Assembly: GCA_001936135.1 (NCBI GenBank)
Contig: CP012810.1
Span: 310,001-374,000 of the forward strand
Origin: Saccharomycopsis fibuligera x Saccharomycopsis cf. fibuligera
Taxonomy: Eukaryota; Ascomycota; Saccharomycetes; Ascoideales; Saccharomycopsidaceae
Direction: 5' to 3'
Length of the DNA stretch: 64,000 nucleotides
A program made the translations under genes and the position numbers. Below are positions 51,913 to 60,290 of this stretch, in pieces. The number at the start of each line of letters is the position of its first letter. Within the stretch, counting starts at the first letter, position 1. The notes under the pieces are model-generated. The model was not told where the DNA came from. It ran no database searches and saw only the letters and a program-made list of their open reading frames with translations.

Positions 51913-53241
51913 TTATATATCAAACTCCGCTACTGAGCTTTTGTCTTTATTAATTGTAAAAAACTTGTTGTCCAGAGTGCCGCAGCCAACTGTTATTTGA
52001 TTATAATCGCCAACTGCCGCAAAAGTTTGCAACAATATTGTTTCACCATTGCTCTTACTATCAAGCAAGTCTTGAAACTTTATACCAATGAGGGTATCGT
52101 TACCTGAAGAAATAATCACTTTATCATTCACTTTGTTGATAAAATTGATAGTAACGCCTTCATTTATAGTCAATTCCTTCACTGGCTTATCAGCAGCAAC
52201 ATCAGCACCATTATCAAGGTCCCACACCCTGACTTTCCCATTACCATAACCCGCAATCACATACAACTTCTCTCCTATATTTTTAACACTAGCAGAAAGT
52301 GCTAAGCTAGTCACCTCATATCCGTCAACACTTGGTATGGTTCTTCCTTGAACACCTTTAAATATATCCCATTCTGTAATTATACCACTTTCATGGCCAC
52401 CGAGTGCAATTATACCTTTAGTACCAAACTCCAACTCGTTTTCTGGTTCTGGTGCGTACTGTGTTGCCAAGTCTTTGTTCTCAAAGATAGCTAATTTTAA
52501 AACTCCATTGTTTTGTGCTCTTGTGATTCTTTTGAAATTTTTGATGTTTTTACCTGATCCGCATTCCCAGAGCTTGACGTAGCCATCATTGGAACAAGAA
52601 AGAAAATTGCGGCCTGTTTTACCAATTGTGGCTAAATCGTTTATCCTTTTGATATGCGATATGAAAGTCCTTGGAGAAATGCCACTTCTTACATCCCAAA
52701 GCTTTATTGTCATATCTAAACTAGCTGTCAATATAACGCTTCCTGAGGGAAAATAGACACATTTCTGAATATCAAAATCATGACACTTTATTCTTTTAAT
52801 TATTTTGCCGGTGCTTTGAGATAAGATAAGTACGTCTCCTTTCGCTGTCCCTAGCGCTATGAGTTTTTGAGGCACAGAGACGTCTAGTGATGTAACTGAC
52901 TTTATCTCTCCAGGCACAGAAAATTCGTTTCTGGGGACAGATATTAAGGTTTGACTATTTTGCACATTATTGTCGTCATCAAATTGAATAGCAAATGCTG
53001 TTTCGCTTAATTGCTCGAATTTAGTATGTGTAATGTTTTTCTCCACCGATGTGAATGTCAATTTGCCATTAGTTTGTTGGCTTAGCAGCGCTTCTATCTC
53101 CACAGTTTCTGTTCTTTGGTTAATGTCAGCAATGGGTCTTCTTGACACCCAGAACAGCTCCTTCTTTGTACGGCTACTGCTGGTTTGCTGGAGCTCTTGT
53201 ATTATTTCTCTAAAACTTGATTGGATATTGACTAATTGCAT
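51913..53241 (-). CDS. RPN14: Proteasome assembly chaperone Rpn14 (PAAF1), WD40
   Basis: 442 aa. It binds the Rpt6 ATPase and helps assemble the 19S regulatory particle. WD repeats can be traced from about residue 115, with SLDMTIKLWDV, SNDGYVKLWECGSGKNI and NGKVRVWDLDNG. The pattern FLSCSNDGYVKLWECGSGK is the Rpn14/PAAF1 hallmark. The N-terminal roughly 110 residues are family-specific. It is slightly longer than S. cerevisiae Rpn14 (417 aa). Its start is 368 bp from RFA1, divergent. Confidence 0.85.
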   Translation of the reverse strand: MQLVNIQSSFREIIQELQQTSSSRTKKELFWVSRRPIADINQRTETVEIEALLSQQTNGKLTFTSVEKNITHTKFEQLSETAFAIQFDDDNNVQNSQTLISVPRNEFSVPGEIKSVTSLDVSVPQKLIALGTAKGDVLILSQSTGKIIKRIKCHDFDIQKCVYFPSGSVILTASLDMTIKLWDVRSGISPRTFISHIKRINDLATIGKTGRNFLSCSNDGYVKLWECGSGKNIKNFKRITRAQNNGVLKLAIFENKDLATQYAPEPENELEFGTKGIIALGGHESGIITEWDIFKGVQGRTIPSVDGYEVTSLALSASVKNIGEKLYVIAGYGNGKVRVWDLDNGADVAADKPVKELTINEGVTINFINKVNDKVIISSGNDTLIGIKFQDLLDSKSNGETILLQTFAAVGDYNQITVGCGTLDNKFFTINKDKSSVAEFDI

Positions 53242-53609
53242 TGTGAATTGCGCTTGTGGGTGCTGTGCTTACCTGATCTACTTGATGAGCACTCATTGCC
53301 TTTGCCTCTGCTTAAACAGTCTCTAGAACATTTTATAACCATTGCATGAACTGAAGAAAGTGGCCCCGTGACTGTATGTGTTGCGAGCCCTGCTGTGACT
53401 TTTCGCGTCATTTTAAATCTTTTTTTTTGTCTGATTTTTTAATTTCAATTTTGTCTCATCGCGTCGCTGATTTTGGCGTCTTGTTCTCCTGAATTCTCTT
53501 GTTAGCGCTGACAACTTTAGCAATATTAAAACGACATTTGCTTAATCTGAACATATACACATAATATTACTAGACGTTTGTTTATTTTTATAGTAGTCAA
53601 TCACAAAAA
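53242..53609. promoter_or_regulatory. Divergent promoter RPN14 / RFA1
   Basis: TTTCGCG at 53401-53407 reads CGCGAAA (SCB-type) and GACGCGAAA on the other strand; TCGCGTC recurs near 53459. These are MBF/SBF-like cores about 150-210 bp before RFA1, a G1/S gene in yeasts. No perfect proteasome-associated control element (GGTGGCAAA) was found for RPN14. Confidence 0.4.
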
Positions 53610-55454
53610 ATGGCAGACTCTAACGTTATACCAGGCACCTTGAAATCCGCCTTCACCACCAGTGCATCGAATAAACCCCTCACTGTGCAAATTACAAACC
53701 TCAAAGAGATCGTCAACGAAACTGGAAAAAGATTGAGATTTATTCTTAATGATGGCGAATACTCCTGTCATGCTGTTTGCAGACCTGAAGATGCTACAAG
53801 AATTGAAGCTTTGGGAATACAAAAATCATCAATTGTTGAAGTCATTACTTACACTGCTGAATTGATGGGATCTGCTGATAAAAAAAAGCATATTCTTGTT
53901 ATTAGCGATGCTAAGTTGATCCACGCCACTTTCCATAGAATTGGTGCTGGCAAATCAATATCTGTGGATGACTATTTCCGCGCTCATCCTGCTGAAGATG
54001 TTCGCAGCAACGAACGTCAACTGCCTGCCCCAGTGACTACCGCTGCTGCTCCTTTGCCTTCCGCTCCATCGAAAACATATAACAACAACTCCAACGCTAA
54101 TGCTCAGCGTAGCAATGGTAGACCTAAAAGAGCACCTGAGCACCTTTTTGCTATTGACCAATTGTCCCCATACCAGAACTTGTGGACCATCAAAGCTAGA
54201 GTATCTTATAAAAGTCCAATGAGAACATGGTCTAACCAGAAAGGTGAAGGTAAATTGTTTAATGTTAACTTTTTGGATGAAACTAATGAAATTAGAGCCA
54301 CTGCTTTTAATGATATGGCTGATAAATTGTTTGATGTCTTACAGGAAGGTAAAGTTTTTTATATTTCGAAAGCTAGAATAAATCCTGCAAGACCTCAATT
54401 TTCTAATTTGAAGCATCCATATGAATTAGGATTGGATAGAGATACAGAAATTACCGAATGTGAAGACGCCAGTGACGTTCCTAAATTACATTATAATTTT
54501 GTCCCATTGTCCAAGGTTCAAGATTTAGATGTCAATTCTGTGATTGACGTTATTGCTGTTATTAAGGAAATCAATCCAGCATTTCAAATCACTTCCAAAT
54601 CTACAGGCAGACCTTATGATAGAAGAGACATTGTTCTTGTTGATGAATCACAATTTGCAGTTACCTTAGGTTTATGGAACAAAATGGCGGTTGACTTTTC
54701 TTTGCCTGTTAATTCCGTTGTTGCTGTTAAAGGTGCTAGAGTGCAAGAATTTGGAGGTAGAAGTTTGTCTTTAAGTCAGTCTGGGACAGTCTCTCCAAAT
54801 CCAGATACACCAGAAGCTTTCAAATTGAAAGGCTGGTATGATACACAAGGTGTAAGCCGAGAATTCAAATCAATCAAACAAGAAACTATGGGAGGCAAAA
54901 ATAATATAACTGGTGATCGTAAAACCATTGCCCAAGCTCAAGATGAACATTTGGGCGAAAATGAAAAACCAGATTATTTCAACATAAAAGCTACTATTAA
55001 TTTCGTCAAATCTGATAATTTCTGCTATCCAGCTTGTAAATCAGAAGGTTGTAATAGAAAAGTTATTGAACAGCCAGATGGTCTTTGGAGATGTGAAAAA
55101 TGTGATGTTAACCATCCAGAACCTCGTTACCGTTACATATTGTCATGCTCAGTGGTGGATCACACTGGCCAAGTATGGGTTACTTTTTTCGATGAAACTG
55201 CACAAGTAGTATTGGGATTAAGTGCAAATGAGTTGCATCGCGCCAAAGAAGAAGAAATGGATAATGGCAAATTTGCCAAGATTATGGAAGATGTGCAAAT
55301 GAGAGAATATTCGTTCAGATTGTCTGCTAGGCAAGATAATTATAATGGTGTTGCTAGAATAAGGTACAATGTTCAACAAGTGGCTCCATTGGATTTCAAC
55401 TCAGAATGTGATAGTTTAGTGAGCTCCTTGGATGAGCTTTTGCTCCGGGCTTGA
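53610..55454 (+). CDS. RFA1: Replication protein A large subunit
   Basis: 614 aa (S. cerevisiae Rfa1 621). It is the ssDNA-binding subunit used in replication, repair and recombination. Domain order is visible: the N-terminal OB fold (1-110, with SSIVEVITYTAELMG), a linker (about 130-175), DBD-A from LSPYQNLWTIKARVSYKS, DBD-B from LSKVQDLDVNSVIDVIAVI, and DBD-C from about 450. DBD-C has its zinc ribbon CYPACKSEGCNRK followed by WRCEKCD, and C-terminal residues binding Rfa2. Only one in-frame CTG codon (54021-54023) is present, in the linker. Confidence 0.97.
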   Translation: MADSNVIPGTLKSAFTTSASNKPLTVQITNLKEIVNETGKRLRFILNDGEYSCHAVCRPEDATRIEALGIQKSSIVEVITYTAELMGSADKKKHILVISDAKLIHATFHRIGAGKSISVDDYFRAHPAEDVRSNERQLPAPVTTAAAPLPSAPSKTYNNNSNANAQRSNGRPKRAPEHLFAIDQLSPYQNLWTIKARVSYKSPMRTWSNQKGEGKLFNVNFLDETNEIRATAFNDMADKLFDVLQEGKVFYISKARINPARPQFSNLKHPYELGLDRDTEITECEDASDVPKLHYNFVPLSKVQDLDVNSVIDVIAVIKEINPAFQITSKSTGRPYDRRDIVLVDESQFAVTLGLWNKMAVDFSLPVNSVVAVKGARVQEFGGRSLSLSQSGTVSPNPDTPEAFKLKGWYDTQGVSREFKSIKQETMGGKNNITGDRKTIAQAQDEHLGENEKPDYFNIKATINFVKSDNFCYPACKSEGCNRKVIEQPDGLWRCEKCDVNHPEPRYRYILSCSVVDHTGQVWVTFFDETAQVVLGLSANELHRAKEEEMDNGKFAKIMEDVQMREYSFRLSARQDNYNGVARIRYNVQQVAPLDFNSECDSLVSSLDELLLRA

Positions 55455-56201
55455 ATAGATTATTTAAATTGGATCCTTTTTTTAGTCGTTTCGTTTCTTT
55501 TTTTTTTTTTTAATTTTCTTTGGTTTTAGTTAATATATATAGTTTGTGTTGCGTTTCAAATGCCGAGTACCTTATTTGTAGGGAAACTGTACTAAACACT
55601 CTCTAATTGTTTGTGATAAGTTAGCTTTACAGTTGAAAGTCTGACAATGAAGGTCATGCTACACCATTAAAGCATTCACCTCAATGTTGTATTTTCTAAA
55701 AAAACAAATTTCTCTTTAACCAACTGTAACTTTTTTAAGTATTTCGTAACTGCGGAATTACATCTGGAATATGCATCTAAGCTATATATCTAATCAATAC
55801 ACAAGTTAATAAAATGAATTGAAGCAAGTTGATGTAAATAAGTAATAAATGGGTACTAATATGTATTGTTTCCACATTCAAGGTTGCTATTTTTTTTTTA
55901 AAAAAAAAAGAATTCACCCGTAGATTAATATGGGTTTTGAATTTCATAAACTTGTACATGAATGAATGCTTAGCTTGAATGCAAGCACCCAGCTGCACAG
56001 TTTTATCAAAGCGTAGCAGATAAGTTCTTGAGTATCAATGCCCTACGATGAAATAATTTTTTCAATGCTGCTATTTTGTACACCAATATAATTGTAAATG
56101 TTTTGAAAAACACTAGACTAACCAGTCAGCCGTGAGCTATGTTGAAATAAAAGAAAAGAAAAACCAAATATTAATAAGATTATTGGCTGAATATTACGCA
56201 A
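55455..56201. other. RFA1 3' flank, no gene seen
   Basis: 747 bp of A/T-rich sequence. T12 at 55499-55511 suits the RFA1 terminator. No reading frame with features and no structured RNA recognised. Confidence 0.45.
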
Positions 56202-56430
56202 TTTTTTTTTCACACACAATATCGATTTATTATTTCTATATAAACGGTAGAAAATATAATCTTATAAACTTATCTATATAGTATATACAGTATAGTTCAG
56301 TTGTTAGTTTATAGGGGAAACTTGTACAAGTGAAAAGCCCGTTAGTATTAGTTAGACTTTAATGGATCTTTTGGATTTGAAATAGATATAGGAGAGATTA
56401 TAGTCTAGGATGAATGATATTTTATTTTTT
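56202..56430. repeat. Left arm of inverted repeat
   Basis: 56202-56392 is the exact reverse complement of 57217-57407 apart from a two-base length difference in a G run at its inner end. Similarity with a few mismatches continues inward to about 56430. The arm starts with T9 at its outer edge and contains the palindrome ACTTGTACAAGT. Confidence 0.95.
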
Positions 56431-56433
56431 TGA

Positions 56434-57036
56434 TTTTTTTTTTTGAGGGTCATTGCTTTGCTGTCGACAGATAAAAAGAAAGGGTCTCACTTCAATACCA
56501 TCTTCCACTCACTAAGATAACACTGATGTGTTATCTAATTCATTACCGTGGTGATGTAGTAAACAAGACTAGAGATTGGAATGGTTTTCCAATCAAAGTC
56601 CTTATCTCTCCGTAGGCGGGAGTATTTCTTTTGAAATATCAAGTAGTTGTCGACCTGGATTAATTCTCGTGTATCACTGGATGGAAGGATGAGGCTGTCC
56701 CAGCTCAATTCCTTATTTATATGTAACTTTTTCCATAATGTTTGTGCTACTGGACATTTAACCAAAAAGTGCTCCATTTGTTTGTTGATAGCATCTTCGT
56801 ATGACTGCTGTTTGTATTTTTTACGTGATAAATCTTCAGAGCACCACTTACATTCCTCACCTTGGAATTTGAACTTCTCGACTCCGAGGTGGAATGTGTG
56901 TATATTCTCGAAGCAGCCAGGGTGTTTGAACGTTTGTTTGTTTATCATTTGCCAAAATGTCCAGAAAAAAACAATGTTTTTCAGGGTACCGATTCTAAGA
57001 ATATTAAGTGTGCAACTATGCAGAAAGGCAACTCCG
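56434..57036 (-). mobile_element. Probable 5'-truncated non-LTR retroelement remnant
   Basis: On the minus strand an open frame runs from the edge of the tRNA-Lys gene (about 57036) to the stop at 56535, followed by about 90 bp of untranslated sequence and then an A-rich tail (T11 on + at 56434-56444). That order (body, short 3' UTR, poly(A), abrupt 5' end) is what a 5'-truncated LINE copy looks like. The frame encodes a reverse-transcriptase-type zinc-binding motif. No target-site duplication was identified. Confidence 0.5.
56535..56948 (-). CDS. zf-RVT-like fragment (retroelement C terminus)
   Basis: 137 aa from the first ATG; the frame is open upstream for about 30 more codons to the tRNA gene. 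The core reads CKWC, then about 27 residues, then MEHFLVKCPVAQTLWKKL. This is the CxxC...HxxxxC-P-x3-LW pattern of the zinc-binding domain that ends the polymerase protein of many non-LTR retrotransposons. The linker between the two Cys/His halves is longer than usual. No polymerase or endonuclease part is present, so it is not autonomous. It could also be a domesticated stand-alone gene, since the frame is intact. Confidence 0.5.
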   Translation of the reverse strand: MINKQTFKHPGCFENIHTFHLGVEKFKFQGEECKWCSEDLSRKKYKQQSYEDAINKQMEHFLVKCPVAQTLWKKLHINKELSWDSLILPSSDTRELIQVDNYLIFQKKYSRLRRDKDFDWKTIPISSLVYYITTVMN

Positions 57037-57119
57037 TCCTTATTAGCTCAGTTGGTAGAGCGTTCGGCTTTTAACTATAAGGAACCGAAATGTCCAGGGT
57101 TCGAGCCCCTGATGAGGAG
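57037..57119 (+). tRNA. tRNA-Lys (UUU) with 10-nt intron
   Basis: Exons 57037-57073 and 57084-57119 fold into a standard tRNA of 73 nt before CCA. The acceptor stem is TCCTTAT/ATGAGGA, the D arm holds AGCTCAGTTGGTAGAGC, the anticodon stem TTCGG/CCGAA carries loop CTTTTAA with anticodon TTT (57070-57072), and the T arm is CAGGG-TTCGAGC-CCCTG. The discriminator base is G. The intron (57074-57083) follows position 37, the usual place. A T6 Pol III terminator lies at 57123-57128. Confidence 0.97.
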
Positions 57120-57122
57120 TTC

Positions 57123-57128
57123 TTTTTT
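57123..57128 (+). terminator. Pol III T-run terminator of tRNA-Lys
   Basis: Six T residues three bases after the discriminator base; a longer T-run follows at 57131-57137. Confidence 0.85.
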
Positions 57129-57170
57129 ACTTTTTTTCACATTAATATCTTTTGACAAAACTAGTCTTAC

Positions 57171-57407
57171 AAAAAAAATAAAAATAAAATATCATCCATC
57201 CTAGACCAAACTCTCCCCTATATCTATTTCAAATCCAAAAGATCCATTAAAGTCTAACTAATACTAACGGGCTTTTCACTTGTACAAGTTTCCCCTATAA
57301 ACTAACAACTGAACTATACTGTATATACTATATAGATAAGTTTATAAGATTATATTTTCTACCGTTTATATAGAAATAATAAATCGATATTGTGTGTGAA
57401 AAAAAAA
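57171..57407. repeat. Right arm of inverted repeat
   Basis: Reverse-complement partner of 56202-56430. The outer 191 bp (57217-57407) are essentially identical; the inner part (57171-57216) diverges moderately. It ends outward in an A13 run and starts inward in an A-rich block. Confidence 0.95.
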
Positions 57408-57450
57408 AAAATACATTGACGGTCTCTCTTTCTACCATTTTCTTATCTCT

Positions 57451-57483
<33 letters not shown>

Positions 57484-57842
57484 TTTAAATCTTTGCTACG
57501 ATTGAATATTCACTGAATTAGTTTTACTATAATAATTATATATGTTACGGCATGCCACAGTGACACAGAATCAATGAGGAGAAAGCAAAGGCAAAGGAAT
57601 AGTAAACACTGTCATTAAATTAACACTATAGTACACAACAGCAAAAAAAAAAAACATTCTGGATTTTGTATCAGAATAAAGAGCCATGATCATAAACAAG
57701 CATAAAAACAAAACGAAAAAAAAAAAAAAGCAGTAATAAATACACGAATAACAAAAAAAAAAAAAAAGGAAAACAAAGATCATTAAAAAAGAATAGCCAG
57801 AAACTTTCAAAATTTCATCAGATTATCAAATTTCACCAGATT
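57408..57842. other. A/T-rich 3' flank of NPL6 with T29 run
   Basis: Contains an uninterrupted T29 at 57453-57481 and several A11-A15 runs. No gene. Confidence 0.5.
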
Positions 57843-59267
57843 TCAATGGTCATTTAAAGCATCTTGTTCTAGTTGCTTCTGCTGCAATATTGCTGCTTTT
57901 ACCTCAGGACTCACCACGTCGTCAAATATATCATTGCTGACATTGACCAAGCCGGTAGTCCTTGCCAAATTTGGACAATGTATAAAAGTCTCATATGTAA
58001 TCTTGCCGCTTAGTGGTTCATTCTTGATGTATTTTGGTTTTACTTGATTGTTATTGTTATCAACTAGTTTCACTTTCTTCCAGTTGGCAACGGATGGTTG
58101 GGTGCCTAGGGGGTAAAATTTGACCCCAGTGTATGGATCTCGCTGAACGAATTTCAAGTTCCAAAATCTTAGTCTGTCGTATGAACAATCAAAATCAAGC
58201 TGTTTCGAAGCTAAACAATGCGTCAACATCCAATTTTCCTCATTGATTATAGTTTTCGTTATATTGGATCTTATTTGAAATTTTTGGCTAGGATCAATGG
58301 CTCCAGGTACATTATTACCATTTATGATATTGGCACCTGAAGCGCCGCCTGCACTACTTACTGTGTTATTAGCCTGGTTCAAAATACTGGTGTTGAACAA
58401 TAGTGCACTGTTACTTAAGATGTTAATTGGATTGCCCGTGGCATTTCTATTTTCAAAATAGGCTGGATCTCCCGGGGTCGCGCCTTTGTCTATTGCTCGC
58501 TGTTCATAATAATCATCTATCACTTTTTTACCATTTAATATCGTTATAGCACCAAATTCCATAAAAACACTTCTAGCAGTAATGACATTGATTGTTCTAC
58601 CTTTATAACTAATCGGAAGAAGCTTTCTTTCAATCAAGTCAAATTTCTCTTTATTGGATAACGATATTTTGCGCAAATTATGATACTTCAGAAATAAGCT
58701 ATGCGAGTCTCTGACCCCAACAATCCTCGCCACTTTTGTGGCTAGCATGAATAACTTGTCTCCTCTTTCTAGTAGTGTGAATGTGGCAATTCTATATTGT
58801 CTGCCTTCTTTTAAGACACCCAGCTTCTCAATTTTGGTCTCACCCTTTGTATCAGTTTCTAGCTCATATTCATCGCCAGCATTGCTCAATTCGTGCTCTT
58901 GTTTGACTTTAGATGACACGGCTGCTGTTGCTGGCTCTACAGATGTATCTTTCAGCACTTCACCTTCTTCTTCTTCCAAATCATCTTGTAAAACAGCAGG
59001 CAGCAGTCGTGCCACCATTGCTGGGTCACTTATAGTTCTTTCTTTCTCATTTTCTTTCTGCGGCACAATGCCCATTATTGACGTATCTTTGGTCTTCGTA
59101 TTATCTTGCTTTTCTTCTTGTTTTTGATGTTGCTCTTTTGTGTCTTTGGGCGTTGCATCGCTAATGCTTGTTTCTTCCTCCACTTTGAGTCTCTTTAACG
59201 CTGGATCCGCTATATCATTGGCAGATTTTTCCTCAAGTGGTCGCTTGGTTTTACTTCCTTCACTCAT
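57843..59267 (-). CDS. NPL6: RSC chromatin-remodeller subunit Rsc7/Npl6
   Basis: 474 aa from an ATG. It is an RSC complex subunit (the family also includes Swp82 of SWI/SNF) with a nuclear role in nucleosome remodelling. The first roughly 140 residues are acidic and disordered with a basic patch KTKRPLEEK. The conserved CRC-subunit region (PF08624) starts near 150: REYR-like GRQYRIATFTLL, LFMLATKVARIVGVRDSHSLF, then SYKGRTINVITARSVFMEFGA. The C-terminal part has FWNLKFVQRDPYTGVKFYPLGTQPS. Choosing Npl6 over Swp82 rests on length and overall fit and is not certain. Confidence 0.82.
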   Translation of the reverse strand: MSEGSKTKRPLEEKSANDIADPALKRLKVEEETSISDATPKDTKEQHQKQEEKQDNTKTKDTSIMGIVPQKENEKERTISDPAMVARLLPAVLQDDLEEEEGEVLKDTSVEPATAAVSSKVKQEHELSNAGDEYELETDTKGETKIEKLGVLKEGRQYRIATFTLLERGDKLFMLATKVARIVGVRDSHSLFLKYHNLRKISLSNKEKFDLIERKLLPISYKGRTINVITARSVFMEFGAITILNGKKVIDDYYEQRAIDKGATPGDPAYFENRNATGNPINILSNSALLFNTSILNQANNTVSSAGGASGANIINGNNVPGAIDPSQKFQIRSNITKTIINEENWMLTHCLASKQLDFDCSYDRLRFWNLKFVQRDPYTGVKFYPLGTQPSVANWKKVKLVDNNNNQVKPKYIKNEPLSGKITYETFIHCPNLARTTGLVNVSNDIFDDVVSPEVKAAILQQKQLEQDALNDH

Positions 59268-60290
59268 TCTGCAATATTTTCTTTATAATCTAACTCTCAG
59301 CTTTATAAACAGTTTATATCGCGAAACAGGATACGCCTTATTGTGAAGCTTTAATGCTTTTCAACTTTGGGTCAATTGGGAAAATATACAAAGCGCGCTA
59401 TTGACAGATACACGGTATTTGATATTGATTGAAACGGAAACTTGAGCTCCAATTAAACGGTCTATTTATTCTTTGAAAAAATGAGGAGAAATAGGAATCA
59501 GATAAATTATGGCCTGGTTAGTTGAATAGCATCAATTGCACTTGTATGCTCTGCACACAATATTTATTTTTTCTATTTTTCTTTTGCTTTTTTGACTTTT
59601 GGATTTTCTTGATTTTTTTTTTTGTTTTTCGTGCAGGAAACCAATTTGAGAGAAAACAGTTTTTTCCAGACAGGGCATCGTAACCACAATAAGCATACAA
59701 GCATAATTCTGGCTTCAACATCCATGTTGATCAATTTTTTTCTCTGTGCTACAAATATTTAGATGATAATAAAATGTAATTAAAAAAACCTATAGTACAT
59801 AGAAAGAGAGCTCCGAAAAGAACGGAAAATAAGGCAAATGATGTAGTGGACAAAAAATAAACGAGAATCTTATATATAGACCAACATTGAAGGAGGTTTA
59901 TAAATCGAACAGAGAATAGAAAGCAAATATAAACGAGCAAAAAAAAAAAAAAACCAAAAAAAAAAAAAAAAAAAGAAAAAATAACTGAAAAATTAAAATT
60001 ACAGTAATTAAAGCACAGGACACCTTTTAGAAGCTAAAAAAGCATAAAACCAAAATTAAAATCAAGCACGAAGAAGAAAAAAAAAAAAAGGAAGAATGAA
60101 GAAACCAAAGACTTTTTAAAGTAAAACCAAAACAACAACAAAACAAATAAATAAAAAAAATGAGAGGATAAAAAAAATTAGTAATAGGAACAAAAAAAGC
60201 AGTTAAACAAGATGTCCTTTTGCTTGCATGCGAGTGGTGTAACTTATATGGAAAATGTAATTGTATGAATGAGAAATGACGCAAGTACAT
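59268..60290. other. Intergenic region upstream of NPL6
   Basis: 1.0 kb between the NPL6 start and the stop of the Flc/TRP-like gene. It has many A-runs (59940-60180) and no convincing reading frame. A conspicuous 67-codon Lys-rich frame (59518-59721, -) has no family features and I do not annotate it. Confidence 0.4.

Noticed and set aside
56202-57407. Reading the inverted repeat as a small centromere
   Set aside because: The arms are short and the core carries an active-looking tRNA gene; centromere repeats known in related yeasts are larger. Kept only as a remote option.
57571-57810. 79-codon Phe-rich frame near NPL6
   Set aside because: Arises from A/T homopolymers in the 3' flank.
59518-59721. 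67-codon Lys-rich frame upstream of NPL6
   Set aside because: Half of it comes from A-runs and the rest has no family features.
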